Origin: Ambrosia x helenae
Taxonomy: Eukaryota; Streptophyta; Magnoliopsida; Asterales; Asteraceae
Length of the DNA stretch: 64,000 bases
Direction: 5' to 3'
NCBI GenBank assembly: GCA_030844895.1
Contig: CM061231.1
Location: 28,529,149 to 28,593,148, forward strand
Numbering within the stretch: position 1 is the first letter of the stretch; every line of letters begins with the position of its first letter. Below the pieces are notes generated by a model. That model searched no databases and was not told the DNA's origin. It was given only the letters and a program-made list of their open reading frames with translations. A program made the translations under genes and the position numbers. Of this stretch, positions 43,704-56,494 are shown piece after piece.

Positions 43704-46700
43704 ATGTCTGGAGTGCGTGGAGGACGAGGAGGTGGTCGCAATGGTGGACGCGGTGGTGGTCGTGGTGGTGCTGGTGGTCGTGGTGGAGGTATTAACCTGT
43801 CACAGGCTGATCTGAACAACTTGCTCCAGGCTGCCTTTCAGTTAGGGCACAACGGTGGTGGTAAGTTGTTTTATCCATTTTCTTTGCCTCATTGGTGAGT
43901 CTTGTGTACGTTATTCGTGGTTTCTCATACGTTTCATTTCAGGTGGTCCTGTTGACCCACCCCCACCCATGTGCACCTACAAGATGTTCCGGGACTGCAA
44001 GCCCCAGGAATTCTCTGGCACCGAGGGTGCGGTCAGTTTGCTTAGGTGGTTGGAGAAAGTGGAGTCGGTATTCCTGATGTGTAACTGTCTCCCAGAAGAT
44101 CGGGTGAAGTATTCGGCTGCGTTATTTCAGGACGTGGCATTGACTTGGTGGAATGGTATTACCCAGAATATGGGTATTGGGGAGGCATATGCTATGCCGT
44201 GGGAGAACTTTGTGCAGTTGCTGAAGCGGGAGTATTGCCCGAGAGAAGAGGTACAGAAGCTGGAGCATGAGGTGTGGAACCTCAAGATGACTGGATCGGA
44301 AATCGAGAAGTATACTGTGAGGAGAAATGAGTTGGCGGTGCTGTGTCCCGATTTGCACGTGCCAGAGTATCGTAAGATTGAACATTATGTCTCCGGGTTA
44401 GTGCCGGAAATTGCAGGGTTAGTGGCTGCTGGGAATCATCCTACTTATGCGGAGGTAGTTCGATCGGCACATAGGATGACTAACTTAAAGGTGAATGAGG
44501 GGATTTTGCCTGCGAAAGGTTCGACTGCTAAGGCCCCAGAGAACAATAAGCGCAAGTGGGAAAACGACGGGAAAGGGTCTGGGTCTGCACAGCAGGGTAA
44601 AAAGTTTGATAATGGGGGTTCATCGTCTTCGGGTAATAAGCAGGGTGGTTATGCGGGAAAACTGCCCAAATGCAACAAGTGTGGACGCCATCACCAAGGG
44701 AACTGCGACAGTAACCGTTGTCACCGCTGCCAGCGAACAGGCCACTATGCTAAAGATTGTCGGGTGACACTTCCATCGACTCAGGCTCCGACCAACAGTT
44801 CAGCTCCGACTACTCAGGGTACTACAGGGAAACAAGGATGCTACAACTGTGGTGACACTGGGCATTACAAGAAGGATTGCCCAAAACTGAAACAGGGTGG
44901 GAACAACGGGAATGGTAACAATGGGGGCGGCGGCAGAAATGCACGTGCCTTCGTCATTGGAGCTGCTGAGGCTAGGCAGGACCCTGATACAGTCACCGGT
45001 ACGTTTCTTCTCAATAATCATTCTGTTAGCGTGTTATTTGATTCTGGTGCCGACAAGAGTTTTGTATCCATGGACGTTAGTCGACTGCTAGATGTAGTAC
45101 CTGTACCATTAGAGACCAAGTATATTATTGAGTTGGCTGACGGTAAAACGATTGAAGCTACTAGTGTTCTTCGGGAGTGTCAGTTAGAGTTGTCGGGTTT
45201 ATCGTTCCCCATCGACCTTATGCCGGTACCATTGGGTAGTTTTGACGTTGTGGTAGGAATGGATTGGTTATCTTTGTATCGCGCGGAGATTGTCTGTTAC
45301 GATAAGGTTATTCGGATTCCTCTCCCTGATGGAGAACTTCTTTCTGTGTACGGTATCAAGGGTGGTGTTTCGCTAAACATCATCTCTAGCATGAAAGCCC
45401 TTAAGTGTCTTCGAAAGGGGTATCCAGCCGTATTGGCGCTTTTATCTGTTTCCTCCAGTGATGAGAAGAAGATTGACGACATTCCGGTGGTACGCGAATT
45501 TCTTGATGTTTTTCCCGATGATTTATCTGGTCTTCCTCCTCATCGTCAAGTCGAGTTCGGTATTGATCTCGTACCAGGGGCTGCTCCTATTGCTCGGGCC
45601 CCCTACCGTCTTGCACCTCCCGAGATGCAGGAACTGTCCAGCCAGTTACAGGAACTCTTGGACAAGGGTTTCATCCGACCAAGTTCTTCCCCTTGGGGAG
45701 CCCCGATTTTATTTGTTAAGAAGAAGGATGGGAGTTTCCGATTATGCGTAGACTACAGAGAACTGAACAAATTGACCGTCAAGAACCGTTATCCTCTTCC
45801 ACGTATCGATGATCTATTCGACCAGCTTCAGGGTTCTAGTTATTATTCCAAGATCGACTTGAGGTCCGGTTATCACCAGCTGCGCGTCAGGGAGGCTGAC
45901 GTTGCAAAGACTGCTTTTCGAACACGTTATGGCCATTTCGAATTCTTGGTCATGCCTTTCGGTCTCACGAACGCACCAGCGGTTTTCATGGACTTGATGA
46001 ACCGCGTCTGTAAACCATATCTGGATAAGTTCGTCATTGTATTTATTGATGACATTCTGATCTACTCCAAGAACGAGACCGAACACGGGGAACATCTGCG
46101 GTTAGTTTTGGAACTCTTGCGACGGGAACAACTTTACGCCAAGTTCTCAAAGTGTGACTTTTGGTTACGCGAAGTTCAATTCCTAGGACATGTGGTCAAT
46201 GAACTAGGAATTCATGTCGATCCAGCTAAAATCGAAGCGATCAAGGACTGGGGAGCACCAAAGACGCCAACTGAGGTGCGGCAATTCCTAGGCCTTGCGG
46301 GCTATTATCGTCGTTTCATTCAGGGGTTCTCGAAGATTGCTCAACCCCTCACCACTCTCACTCAGAAGGATAGGAAGTTCGACTGGGGTGAATCACAAGA
46401 GTCAGCGTTTGAGGAACTAAAGTCTAAACTGTGTTCTGCTCCTATTTTGTCTTTACCTGAGGGTTCTGATGATTTTGTCGTTTACTGTGATGCTTCCATT
46501 CATGGACTCGGTTGCGTGTTGATGCAACGCGAGAAAGTGATTGCGTATGCTTCTCGTCAACTCAAAGTGCACGAGAAGAACTACACAACTCATGACTTGG
46601 AGTTGGGTGCTGTGGTATTCGCGTTGAAAATTTGGAGACATTACTTGTACGGTACCAAATGCACCATCTACACCGATCACAAGAGTCTCCAACACATTTT

Positions 46701-48345
46701 CGACCAACAACACTTGAACATACGGCAGCGTCGCTGGATTGAACTTTTGAACGATTATGATTGTGCTATTAAGTACCATCCTGGCAAGGCGAATGTTGTA
46801 GCAGACGCCTTGAGCAGGAAGGAATCTTCTAAACCTCGTCGCGTTCGGGCGTTGCAGCTCACTATCCATTCGTCGTTACCTGATCAACTCCGTTCTGCCC
46901 AATTGGAAGCTTTGAAGGAGGAAAACCTTAAAGCTGAAACTATGCACGGTGCCGACAAGCACCTAGAGCGAAGGCCTGATGGCCTGCACTACTTCGCAGA
47001 ACGCATATGGGTTCCTTTGTTCGGGGGACTACGGGAGCTTGTCCTTGATGAGGCTCATAAGTCCCGGTATTCTATTCATCCTGGTTCGGATAAGATGTAC
47101 CAAGATCTAAAGGTGCTTTACTGGTGGCCAAACATGAGGTCGGACATAGCCTCATACGTGAGCAAATGCTTGACCTGTGCTAAGGTCAAAGTGGAATACC
47201 AGAAACCGTCGGGTCTCCTGCAACAACCTGAAATTCCGGAATGGAAATGGGAACGGATTACTATGGATTTTGTCACACAACTTCCTAAATCACCAAGCGG
47301 GAACGACAAGATATGGGTGATTGTCGATCGGTTGACGAAATCAGCCCATTTTCTTGCTATTAAGGAGACCGACACCATGGATCGTTTGGTTCGTCTTTAC
47401 TTGAAAGAAGTTGTTTCTAAGCACGGGGTACCTGTTTCTATTATCTCGGATCGTGACTCCCATTTTACTTCTCACTTCTGGAAGTCTTTACACAAGGCTT
47501 TGGGTACCCAACTAGACATGAGTACGGCTTACCACCCACAGACTGACGGTCAGAGTGAGCGTACGATCCAAACTTTAGAAGACATGCTGCGGGCATGTGT
47601 GATCGATTTTGGCAAGGGTTGGGAAGCTCATCTACCGTTGGTAGAATTCTCATACAACAACAGTTATCACACGAGCATCAAGGCTGCTCCGTTCGAAGCA
47701 CTGTACGGACGGAAATGCCGTTCTCCTCTTTGTTGGGCTGAGGTGGGTGAGAGTCAACTCACTGGGCCTGAACTGGTGTACGAAACTTCGGAAAAGATCG
47801 TACAGATTCGTAATCGGTTGGCGGCGGCACGGGACCGGCAAAAGAGTTATGCTGATCAGCGTCGCAAACCACTGGAATTCCAAGTCAATGACAAGGTACT
47901 TCTAAAAGTCTCACCGTGGAAGGGCGTCATACGCTTTGGGAAGCGTGGCAAACTCAATCCACGATATGTCGGCCCATTTACGATCCTGGAACGGATTGGG
48001 CCGGTGGCATATCGACTTGATCTACCGACGGAGCTCGGTAACGTACATAACGTCTTTCACGTGTCAAACTTGAAGAAGTGTCTGGCTGACGAGTCTCTCA
48101 TCGTTCCACTGGAAGAGATCAAGGTTGATGATCGTCTTCGGATTGTGGAAGAACCTGTTGAGATCCTTGATTACAAGATTCGAAGCCTACGTCACAGCAA
48201 GATCCGTATCGTTAAGGTTCGGTGGAACTCGAACCGGGGACCGGAATATACGTGGGAACGGGAGGATCAGATGAAGTCTAAGTATCCTCATCTCTTTCCT
48301 AAGGAAGCGTTCGAGTCGAGGCATGTCTCTTCGGCAGCTGAATGA
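43704..48345 (+). CDS. Gag-pol polyprotein of the chromovirus, with one candidate intron
   Basis: I infer exon 1 43704-43860 and exon 2 43943-48345 (1519 codons plus stop). Without splicing, the first frame stops at 43898. Exon 1 encodes an RGG-rich N-terminus. Then follow a gag core, a degenerate knuckle and two CCHC knuckles (CHRCQRTGHYAKDC, CYNCGDTGHYKKDC), and an aspartic protease (FDSGADKS). The reverse transcriptase has YPLPRIDDLFDQL, MPFGLTNAP and FIDDIL, and RNase H has VVYCDAS and TDHKSL. The integrase has an HHCC zinc region ending CLTCAKVK and a D,D,E core: TMDF, SDRDSHF (family usually DPRF), QSERT. A C-terminal chromodomain ends the protein (about residues 1450-1505; WNSNRGPEYTWERE). 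No internal stop is present. It makes retroelement capsid and enzymes, and the chromodomain would bias insertion to heterochromatin. Confidence 0.93.
43861..43942 (+). other. Candidate 82-nt spliceosomal intron in gag
   Basis: Donor GTG|GTAAGTTG and acceptor CGTTTCATTTCAG|GTGG bound a T-rich 82-nt segment. The segment holds the stop of the upstream frame, and excision restores the reading frame exactly (phase 1). It joins the RGG-rich N-terminus to the PVDPPPPMCTYKMF start of the gag core. Unspliced RNA could still start translation at an ATG downstream. Confidence 0.75.
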
Positions 48346-48362
48346 ATCTCGGGTCGAGATTC

Positions 48363-48506
48363 CTTTTAACGTGGGGATGATGTGACAACTCGGGTAAATC
48401 GCTCTCTTTTGATTTCTACCTTTTGCTTGTTTCCTTCGTTATTTCTTTTGTTCTTTCTGTACTTGTACAAATTTTCGGGACGAAAATTCTTTTAACGTGG
48501 GGATGA
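48363..48506 (+). other. Duplicated polypurine-tract/LTR-start cassette
   Basis: CTTTTAACGTGGGGATGATG followed by TGAC occurs just before the 3' LTR (about 48490) and again about 125 bp earlier (48363). After the first copy the sequence reads TGTGACAACTCGGG, a near copy of the LTR start TGTGACACCTGG. The copy next to the LTR should be the functional plus-strand primer. The other may be a relic of an older LTR boundary. Confidence 0.8.
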
Positions 48507-51150
48507 TGTGACACCTGGCAAATTCTGGTTAACAACGTTGTCTAGATGAAAGTCTACCTTAGCGAGTCACGCGTATATTGTACTTAACTGGGTTAGTTAA
48601 GTCGGGATATGGTTCGGGAACTATTGGTTAGTCTAGAAGATCATTGGATGTTGGTCTAGAGGTTCGTTAGATGTCGGTCCTTAACCAAGTGTACAAACGG
48701 TGACGATTTGTAGAATCGTCAAGGCATACGGAACGTACGAGTCTCGAGTCCCGGGAATTGGTGAACGAGTGTAAATATGTGTATTTACTTGTGTTATGTG
48801 TTTACAATCATTATGTGACTTGTCGGTACATGAATATGCATTAACATATGTTAAAACGGGGTTTAACGCGCAAAACACACAAGGCCAAACCCTATAGGCG
48901 AGTAGGAGGTCTACTCCCCTATAGGGGAGGCGAGTAGGGAGCCCATAAGGGCGAGTAGGCCCTACTCGTGTGAGTTATGGGCGAGTAGGCCCCTAATCAC
49001 TAGAACTTTCAGGCGATTACAAGCCCTAATCGCCTGAACTGCTGCACAATCGCATGTAACGTGCTGGAACGACTAGGAACGCCTATAAATACAATACTTA
49101 ACCTCCTAAACTCCCTAATATCAACCCTAGTCGTCCCATAACCGCCCCAAACACCTAAACAACCTCTGGAAGGCGATTTTGATCAAAAACACAAGGTTTC
49201 AAGGTCTAACCATCATTCTTTTACAATTCCAAGGTTTGATTATCATCCATAACACTTTGTAAACGTTTTTAATAAATCCCTAATGGTCCAGACCTGTTCA
49301 TAAACGAAAAAGCTTTCTGAAAATCGTCAATAAGGGTTGTTAAACGGATTATAACTAATTAACATGCGTTATGGGTATGTATGATTAGAAAGATAGGATT
49401 TTTATGGATCTTGATGATGTTTTGATGTATTATCATGCTAGGTCAGAATTAATATTGTTAGTATGATGATAGAAAACTCAGTAATCGGATAATAGAGTTA
49501 TGATTACATGCGTTAATTGATGTTACATGCTATGAGAATAGTGTTTGGATTGTTTTGGGTTGCATGCAGGACTGATTATACGAGGTTGAACGAAGGGTTT
49601 TGGGTTAAACATGTTTAGGATAGTGTTTGGGATGATATTGGGTAGTTACACACGTTCTGGATCTGATTTGGAGCGTTAAACGCGCGAAAAACCGGAACAG
49701 CATGGTTACAGGCGAGTAGCAATGCTAATCGCCTATAACTCATGCGATTACAAGGCTAATCGCCAATAAATAGGCGAGTAGAAGCCTAATCACTAGTAAG
49801 TTCATGCGAGTAGCCCTAATCACTAGTAAGTTCATGCGAATAGCCCTAATCACTAGTAAGTTCAGGGGAATAGCCCCTAATCGCATGAAGTAAAGGGGAA
49901 TAGCCCCTATTCGCCTATAACAGGGGCGAATAGGATGTCTAATCACTAGTTGACTTTCCTAATCACTAGTTGACTTTTCCTAATCGCGTGTACTGCTGCT
50001 GTAAGTGTAAATTAGCATTCCGAGACCCGATTTAACATGTAGTAACATGCTAGGAACCCCGTAACATGTCTAATAACTTGGTAACATATATTTGGATGTA
50101 TTTCGGTGATACGTGAACTATGTGCTATAACTTGTTGTGTGTTAACGTATGTTAAGTATACTTGCGTTATTGTATGTTTTGGAGCGTAAACATAACACGG
50201 GGAGTCTCGGGTCACCAATGGGATGTCGAGTCTTGTACTTTGGGTCGGTTAAACAGTCACGGTGTTTTCAAACAAACTTGGTTATGGTCTGGACATCTAG
50301 GGACTAATTAACCTGCGGGTTATTAGTCTAAGTACTTGTAACTGTCGTATGTTAGGTCGCCACTGTACGGGACTAACATAGCAGCTGAGTTTACTCGGGA
50401 TTAGGAGTAAAGCAACTTAAGGTGAGTTTACGGCCCCTCTTTTAAACTGGTCTTATACTTTCGGGGGAGAAAACATGTGTTAAAACGATTGTTTGGTAAC
50501 TTCTGTCATACTATGGGTTTCTATTGTTTACTACACGATCTTTGGAAGTCCCGGGGGGAACCATGAATGTGCGGGTTTGCACAACGGGGAAATGTGAATA
50601 GCGCTATTGGGAGTGACCAACCCCGCTCGTCGACTTGGAGGGTCGGCGGGTGCATATTGTCTCAAACAGGAACAACAGGAACAACAGGAACATACATCGG
50701 GCATACTTTTGGTATTCGAGTTAGTAATGGTTTTCCAATCGTGGTAGTAACAAACGTACGCCTAGCTAGCGTATACTGGTTTTCTATTTTGTTATAGTAT
50801 GGACAGGTTGACTTGGTACTTGAACTGCAAACCTGTAAACTCACCAGCATTTTTGTGCTGACGTAAACTTTTACATGTTTTCTCAGGTCGCTAAGGTAGC
50901 ACAATGGAACTAGGGCGCACGCGTCTGCACGGCGTCTAGATAGAGTTGCATGATTTCATAAACATTGAACTTTGGTTATTTATGTTGAACTTTATTTTGA
51001 ATAAGCTTCCGCTGTAAACGGGATTTTAAAACTATGTTTTGGTATTGCATTAATTACATTTAGACTTGTTTATTGTGATCGTTGGTTTGGATCCTGGTTT
51101 GTCATGCGCCTCGCGGTAAAACTCCGCAAGTGGATTTTGAGGGTGTGACA
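48507..51150 (+). repeat. 3' LTR of the chromovirus, 2644 bp
   Basis: It matches the 5' LTR throughout at a constant offset of 8002, which becomes 8003 after a one-base G insertion near 50553. No other difference was noticed. It ends GTGTGACA followed by the TSD GATAG. Confidence 0.95.
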
Positions 51151-51155
51151 GATAG

Positions 51156-52459
51156 GTTCAAGACTTTAAGACTTACATGATCGTGAGCAAACGTTAATTT
51201 TCCTGGACAAAAACTAAAACAAAAAGCAAATCAACTGAGAAGAGATAAGTGACGTACCGCCATATACTCAAATGACGCCGGCGACAGGCAAAAGCGAGAA
51301 TTTTTGCAGAAAGAATCCGTATGCCAAAAAAAGATATGCAAATACTGGTTAGCCAGACATCAATGGATTGATAACAAACATTAACACTCAATGTTTATAA
51401 AATACAAAAGCAAACAATCATGAATAAAACATCAAACTCCATTACTTCATTGAGGCAGTTGATTGGCCATGTTATGTGCAAGCCTTATCATATGAATTGA
51501 GTAAATGCTAAGCCCTGCTGCAACAATCATCCACTGATTATGAATCTACATAAAACCAACTCAAGTTTCTCATGGAAATGAGCACACAAATCAACTGAAA
51601 TTAAGACCATACCTAGCCAAACCTTCAGCATTTGGTTGCAAAAAGCTCTTAATATTCTTCGATAAACGGCCGAGAAGCAAGTTACTATGAATAAAACATT
51701 AGACTTCGTTGGAACAATTGATCGAACATGTTATGTGCTATTAGTGCAATTAACATCATCATATAAATTGGGTAATTGCTAAGCCCAAATGTATATAAGA
51801 TAATGATTATTAAATCTACACAAATCCAATTCAAGTTTCTGTTAGAAGATCAAAACACACAAATCAACATAATTTTCACCGCGAATCCAGTGCAAGGGAT
51901 GAGCATATTAAAGACAAATAGCGTTAGGGTCAGGGTTAGCAAACCTGTAAATATCGTTATGGAGGCATGTGGCGTTAAGATAACCGGCGAACGACTGTAG
52001 AGGTTGTCGATTGAAACTACATAATCCGGCAACCTCCTAGAAACCTAAAGTAGACTGTGTAGTCAAAGGAGCATGGTCGTTCGGTGAGGATGAAGATGTA
52101 GGAAGCAAATACACGTCACGAACAGAAAAGCAGAAATCAAGCACCAACACATAGCTTTGGAGGACGCATGGTGGTGTAGCAGAGGACGACCGGTAACAAT
52201 TCAACCACCGTTGAACTACTCCCCTTAATATCCTCAATCATCTCCGTCCTTACTCACCTCCGGTAAGCGGAACCCCAAATCTTCATCACCATGCACAGTT
52301 ACTTTTTGTCGGAATTACCTCAATCACCGTTAAACTCTTGACGACATCTGGTTAATGCGAGTATTCCGATTGTCGGAAATTAGTGGGAGTGGATTATGAC
52401 GGTTACCAGGGACGGCGGTTGCCTGGGTTGTGAAGCGGTGGACTTATCATGCCCAGACA

Positions 52460-52500
<41 letters not shown>

Positions 52501-54560
52501 CTCTCTTTCCCTATCGCATATGAGGGAAATGGAAAGCGGTAAAAGATACGTGGCACAATACAGAACACGTGGAGGCAAACCAAAGACTTAAGCAAATTGA
52601 AGTTGTACATGGGGAAAAAGAAATGCCATATTCTGTGCAGCCGCGACTCTGCTGCAGATCGCTGCAGGTTTTTTTTTTTTTTTTTTTTTTTGGTTTAATG
52701 GTTGCTGCAAGTTCGCTGCTTGTCAGCTGCAAATCGGATAATATTTTTCGGATTAAGGGTGGTTGGAGTTGAAGATACATTAGGAAGAGATTCTGCAGTG
52801 CATTTGTTATATTTGGAATAGCGGATTGCATAAAGCGCCTAGTCTCTATTAGTTATATCCCAAGGGTACCCAGTTAGTTAGTCTTATTGTCTCTTGGTTG
52901 GGCGAGTGTAGTTGTGCTCGTTAGGAGAAAGCCTCGTATGTGTATTTTCTCTTTTGTCATGGTTTTCTAACCTCTAGTTAGGAAATCTCTGTAAATGCTA
53001 TGTTTTTTGGTTTCGTGTGGAATGAAATTATCTCCTTCTCCGTTAAAAAAAAAAAATGAGAGAGTTGTACAATTTGCAATAGTGTATAACCACTCACATA
53101 CCCATTTTACTAAATATAGTATGAATAATTTCTATAGCGTCAATTATTTGAATTATTGTAGGATTGATTAAAAAAAATTAGTATATTATTACTTATCCGT
53201 TTTAACTTGGTTTCTCTTATTAGTTATCGGTTATATCGTTATCATTTGTTATGCTCTTGTTTTGCTACTATTTCATTATTTTTGTTTATCTATTCCCTAA
53301 ACGTTTGACTCGGTCATGTTTTTACTATGTGCGCGACAAATTTCTATGACCCTCACACAATGATAAACAACATAAAGTTGAGTCTTGAAACTTATTCCGC
53401 GCTTTAAACCAAATAAAAAATATAAATATACTAAAGAAAAATATTTTAATGATTTTACTTTTGAGTAATATGTGTTTTTTAATTTCTTGAAAATATTTTT
53501 TTCTCTAAATACTACTTATTCATTCAAAAACCTGTTTATCTTTTAAATTTCATCTACCATGCCTGATATCTATCACTTTCTCTGAGATTATGCAGGAATT
53601 CGCCAGTGAGATTTATGTGAATATCAGATCAATTGAAACCATTTCATTAACTTTTTATCTACCCTGTACGAATGGACTCTATCTGGCCATCTTTATCCAG
53701 TAAAGTTATGATGGTGACCCAAATATATTTCAAATATTCCATTAATGAAATTATGCATAAACCAACAAAAATATTAGGGCCACATTGTTTGTTGATTATG
53801 TATAGGGGGGAGAACTTAAATGAGTGTTTATTTGAAATTTAGAAGGTGGGTATGTCGGTATTTGAGTATTAGTTAAGTTGTTAAGACATAATTATTTCTT
53901 CTTTCTTAATCACTTTTTATGGTTCCAATACTAATTGATTTTAGTTTGACTGGATTGTGTAAGTGTGTGTGTGTGTTAGAGTGTGAGCACTCTTTGTGGA
54001 GGTATGTAGACAACTGGATATCGAACAACGGGAGGATGAAGTGAAGAGCCGAAGTAGCTAAACGTGTTAGGGTGTTCAGAAACAGTTTGATTAGTTTGTT
54101 GAACAGTTTAAGTTTAATGGTTACTCGGCGGTTTGAAACTTGAAACCACTCCAAACAACCTTTTATCCTTTTGTTATATATATATGTGGAATATGCACTT
54201 ATAGGTATGCATTATAGGGTTACGATCAAATACACAGGGAAAAAAAATAGGAAGTCGTAGGAATGGTATCAAACGGACTTCGATTGAACTCATTCAAACG
54301 GCATTGGAACCGTATCATCGAACCATATAATTTTAGTTTTTAGGTTTTTGGATTTTAATTAGCTTGTTGTTTTTGGAATTTACGTTATATGATTGTGTCT
54401 TTTATGTAACATTGTGTCTTTTTATTATTTCTATCATTATGTCATTTTTGTGATTCATTGTGTCTTTTTTCTTTAGCATTGTGTTATATTTTTCGGCATT
54501 GTGTTATATTTTGTGATCTATTGTGTCATATTTTATGATGTATTGTGTTTTTTTGTATCA
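51156..54560. other. Spacer without recognised genes
   Basis: No convincing coding region. It holds a (CT)n(AT)n microsatellite at about 52461-52507 and a T-run at about 52670-52692. The segment at 52850-53055 ends GAAATTATCTCCTTCTCCGTT plus poly(A), which looks like the 3' end of a retroposed transcript or LINE. 53190-53380 is a repeat shared with 39660-39850. Confidence 0.55.
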
Positions 54561-54568
54561 TTCTCACC

Positions 54569-55281
54569 TAGGGCTGCAAAAGAACTGAACGAACATGAAC
54601 AAGGCCTTGCTCGTGTTCGTTTGTTAAGAAAATTATGTGTTCACGAACAGTTTGTGAACATTTACCGAACGAGATTTTGTGTTCATGTTCGTTTGTTAAG
54701 AAAACACTTATGTTCGTGTTCGTTTGTGTTCGTTTGTTCATTTGTTCAAGAACGCACACGAACACAAACGTACATTAATAAGTGTTCATGAACGAAACAA
54801 ACACACGCAAACATATATTAACTTTTGAATAACATCGAATTCACATACATTAAGACATTAGCTAGATCCACCCAAAGTATAACCTAACTGTTCAAACATA
54901 CTTAGCACTGGAGAAGGGCATTGGAGGTGGATAACAGAGGGCGTTGGAGGTGGAGGGCATCAACGCTTGAACGTGAAAACATATAATGAGATTGGAAATA
55001 AAAAGTAGATTTATTGATTTCATATAGTCATATGTTTACCTCAGAATATTATTTATTGGGTAAATTAAAAGAATATAAAAAAGTATAAAAATTAAAAACC
55101 TTAATAAACTATCGAACACAAATGAACAAGTTATCGAACGTTCACGAACATAAATGAAAGAACGCGACCTCTGTTCATGTTCGTTCGTGTTCGTTCATTT
55201 ATTAAATAAACGAACACAAACGAACTTCCCGCCGATCGGTTTATGAACTGTTCGCTGAAAGTATAGTTTGTTTGCAGCCTA
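54569..55281. mobile_element. Non-autonomous hAT element, 713 bp
   Basis: The ends TAGGGCTGCAAA and TTTGCAGCCTA are inverted repeats. The 8-bp flanks TTCTCACC (54561-54568) and TTCTCACT (55282-55289) match at seven of eight positions. The interior is dense in GAACGAACA/TGTTCGTTTG repeats. It is related in its ends to the element at 12920-13671. Confidence 0.88.
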
Positions 55282-55429
55282 TTCTCACTTTCTCATTTTT
55301 GTTATACTGTGTTGAATAACTTACCCATGCATTATATTCCTCTTAATATTAAAGATGACACTTTAACAATTTGACATCTCTAACATGTATCGTTCGTGGT
55401 GCTAATTAATGGGCACCTATTTAAAACTT

Positions 55430-55760
55430 TTTTTTTTAATGATAGACATTTGGTATTGAATGTTGTTTTTTTTTTCATTTTAAGAATAAGCATTTGGTAT
55501 CGGGTATTCCTATCAAACCAGTACTTTCGATACCGGTATAGTTATATTTTTTTATCGTGGGGAACCGAGTAACGTGCACCGATATTTAATTCCCCCTTTT
55601 TAATGATGAACAATTGGTATAGGGTACTGTTTTTTTTTTTCTTTTTAGGGATGATAATTTGGTACCGGATACTCGTATCGAAGCAGCGCTTTTGATACTA
55701 GTACAGTGGTGTTTTTCTTTATCGTGGAGAACCAAACCAAACTATCTTGGTCAGTTTGTT
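55430..55760. repeat. Dispersed GATACCGGTAT repeat with internal tandem pattern
   Basis: Repeating blocks of AATGAT.GACATTTGGTAT, GGGTACTG/GGGTATTC and TTTATCGTGGGGAACC-type sequence. It is related to 17565-17775. Boundaries unclear. Confidence 0.45.
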
Positions 55761-56494
55761 TGTCGATTTCGAAACTGTACTATATAAGAGTTTGACCCAT
55801 AATTTTTTTATCAAAACGGATAAATCGGACAAGGAAAACCTCTAAAAAATCATGTTATTTTTTAAAATAAAGGATCGTGGGCTTGTGGCCATTTTAGTAC
55901 TTCACTTGTTGACATCATAATTGCTACTTTTCACAAAAACTTTTTAAAAGATTTAGATTCAATTGATTTTGTCTGTGATTCTTGGCTTCTTTGACTGGAT
56001 TATGTGTTTGTGCAAATGATTAATGATAGTGCTTTTTCTAGCACATTCATACTCTCCTATTGGACCAATTCAATGGTTTTCCATTCCTTCAAACTTCTTG
56101 TTTCCTTTCAAGTTCCAAGTCTTTAAAGATTTAATGGTTTTATGGAATCTAAAACTTATGTATCTTTTTCAACCTTTTTTTCTTTTCTTTGTTTCTTTTT
56201 GCATACTTTTGTCATGTAACGCAGTTCATCACGAGATATTGTCAGAAAAAAACAAGAATAAAAATTCAAAAAAATAATAAATTAATAAAAATACCATACA
56301 TTATCTCTCATAGTGCATTATTTAAAGGCTTTGATGCCATTTTATTCACATTTTCCTTGTCTTCCATCACCTCTCTGCCCTCTGCATTTCCAACTTGTAA
56401 AAGATTCTAAATGTTATTGCACTGATAACATATAACATAACAACATATTAACATACACTTGGCTCATACATTTCTTTTTTTAAGTTTACAAAAC

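Larger units (their letters stand above)
40505..51150 (+). mobile_element. Complete Ty3/gypsy chromovirus retrotransposon (Tekay/Del type), 10.6 kb
   Basis: Two LTRs (40505-43147 and 48507-51150) enclose a tRNA-Met primer-binding site, gag-pol with a C-terminal chromodomain, and a polypurine tract. The 5-bp TSD GATAG is at 40500-40504 and 51151-51155. By eye the LTRs differ by only one G in a homopolymer (GGGGG against GGGGGG near 42551 and 50553), so insertion was very recent. Domain order PR-RT-RH-INT-chromodomain and the long LTRs fit Tekay/Del. The coding region is open, so it may be autonomous. Confidence 0.95.

Noticed and set aside
46042..46053. Plant pararetrovirus (endogenous caulimovirid) origin for the RT domain
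   Set aside because: LTRs, tRNA-Met primer site, integrase and chromodomain place it in Ty3/gypsy retrotransposons.
52037..52831. Minus-strand open frames between the chromovirus and the hAT element
   Set aside because: No recognisable motif. One includes a homopolymer-encoded Lys run and another a microsatellite-encoded Arg/Glu run.
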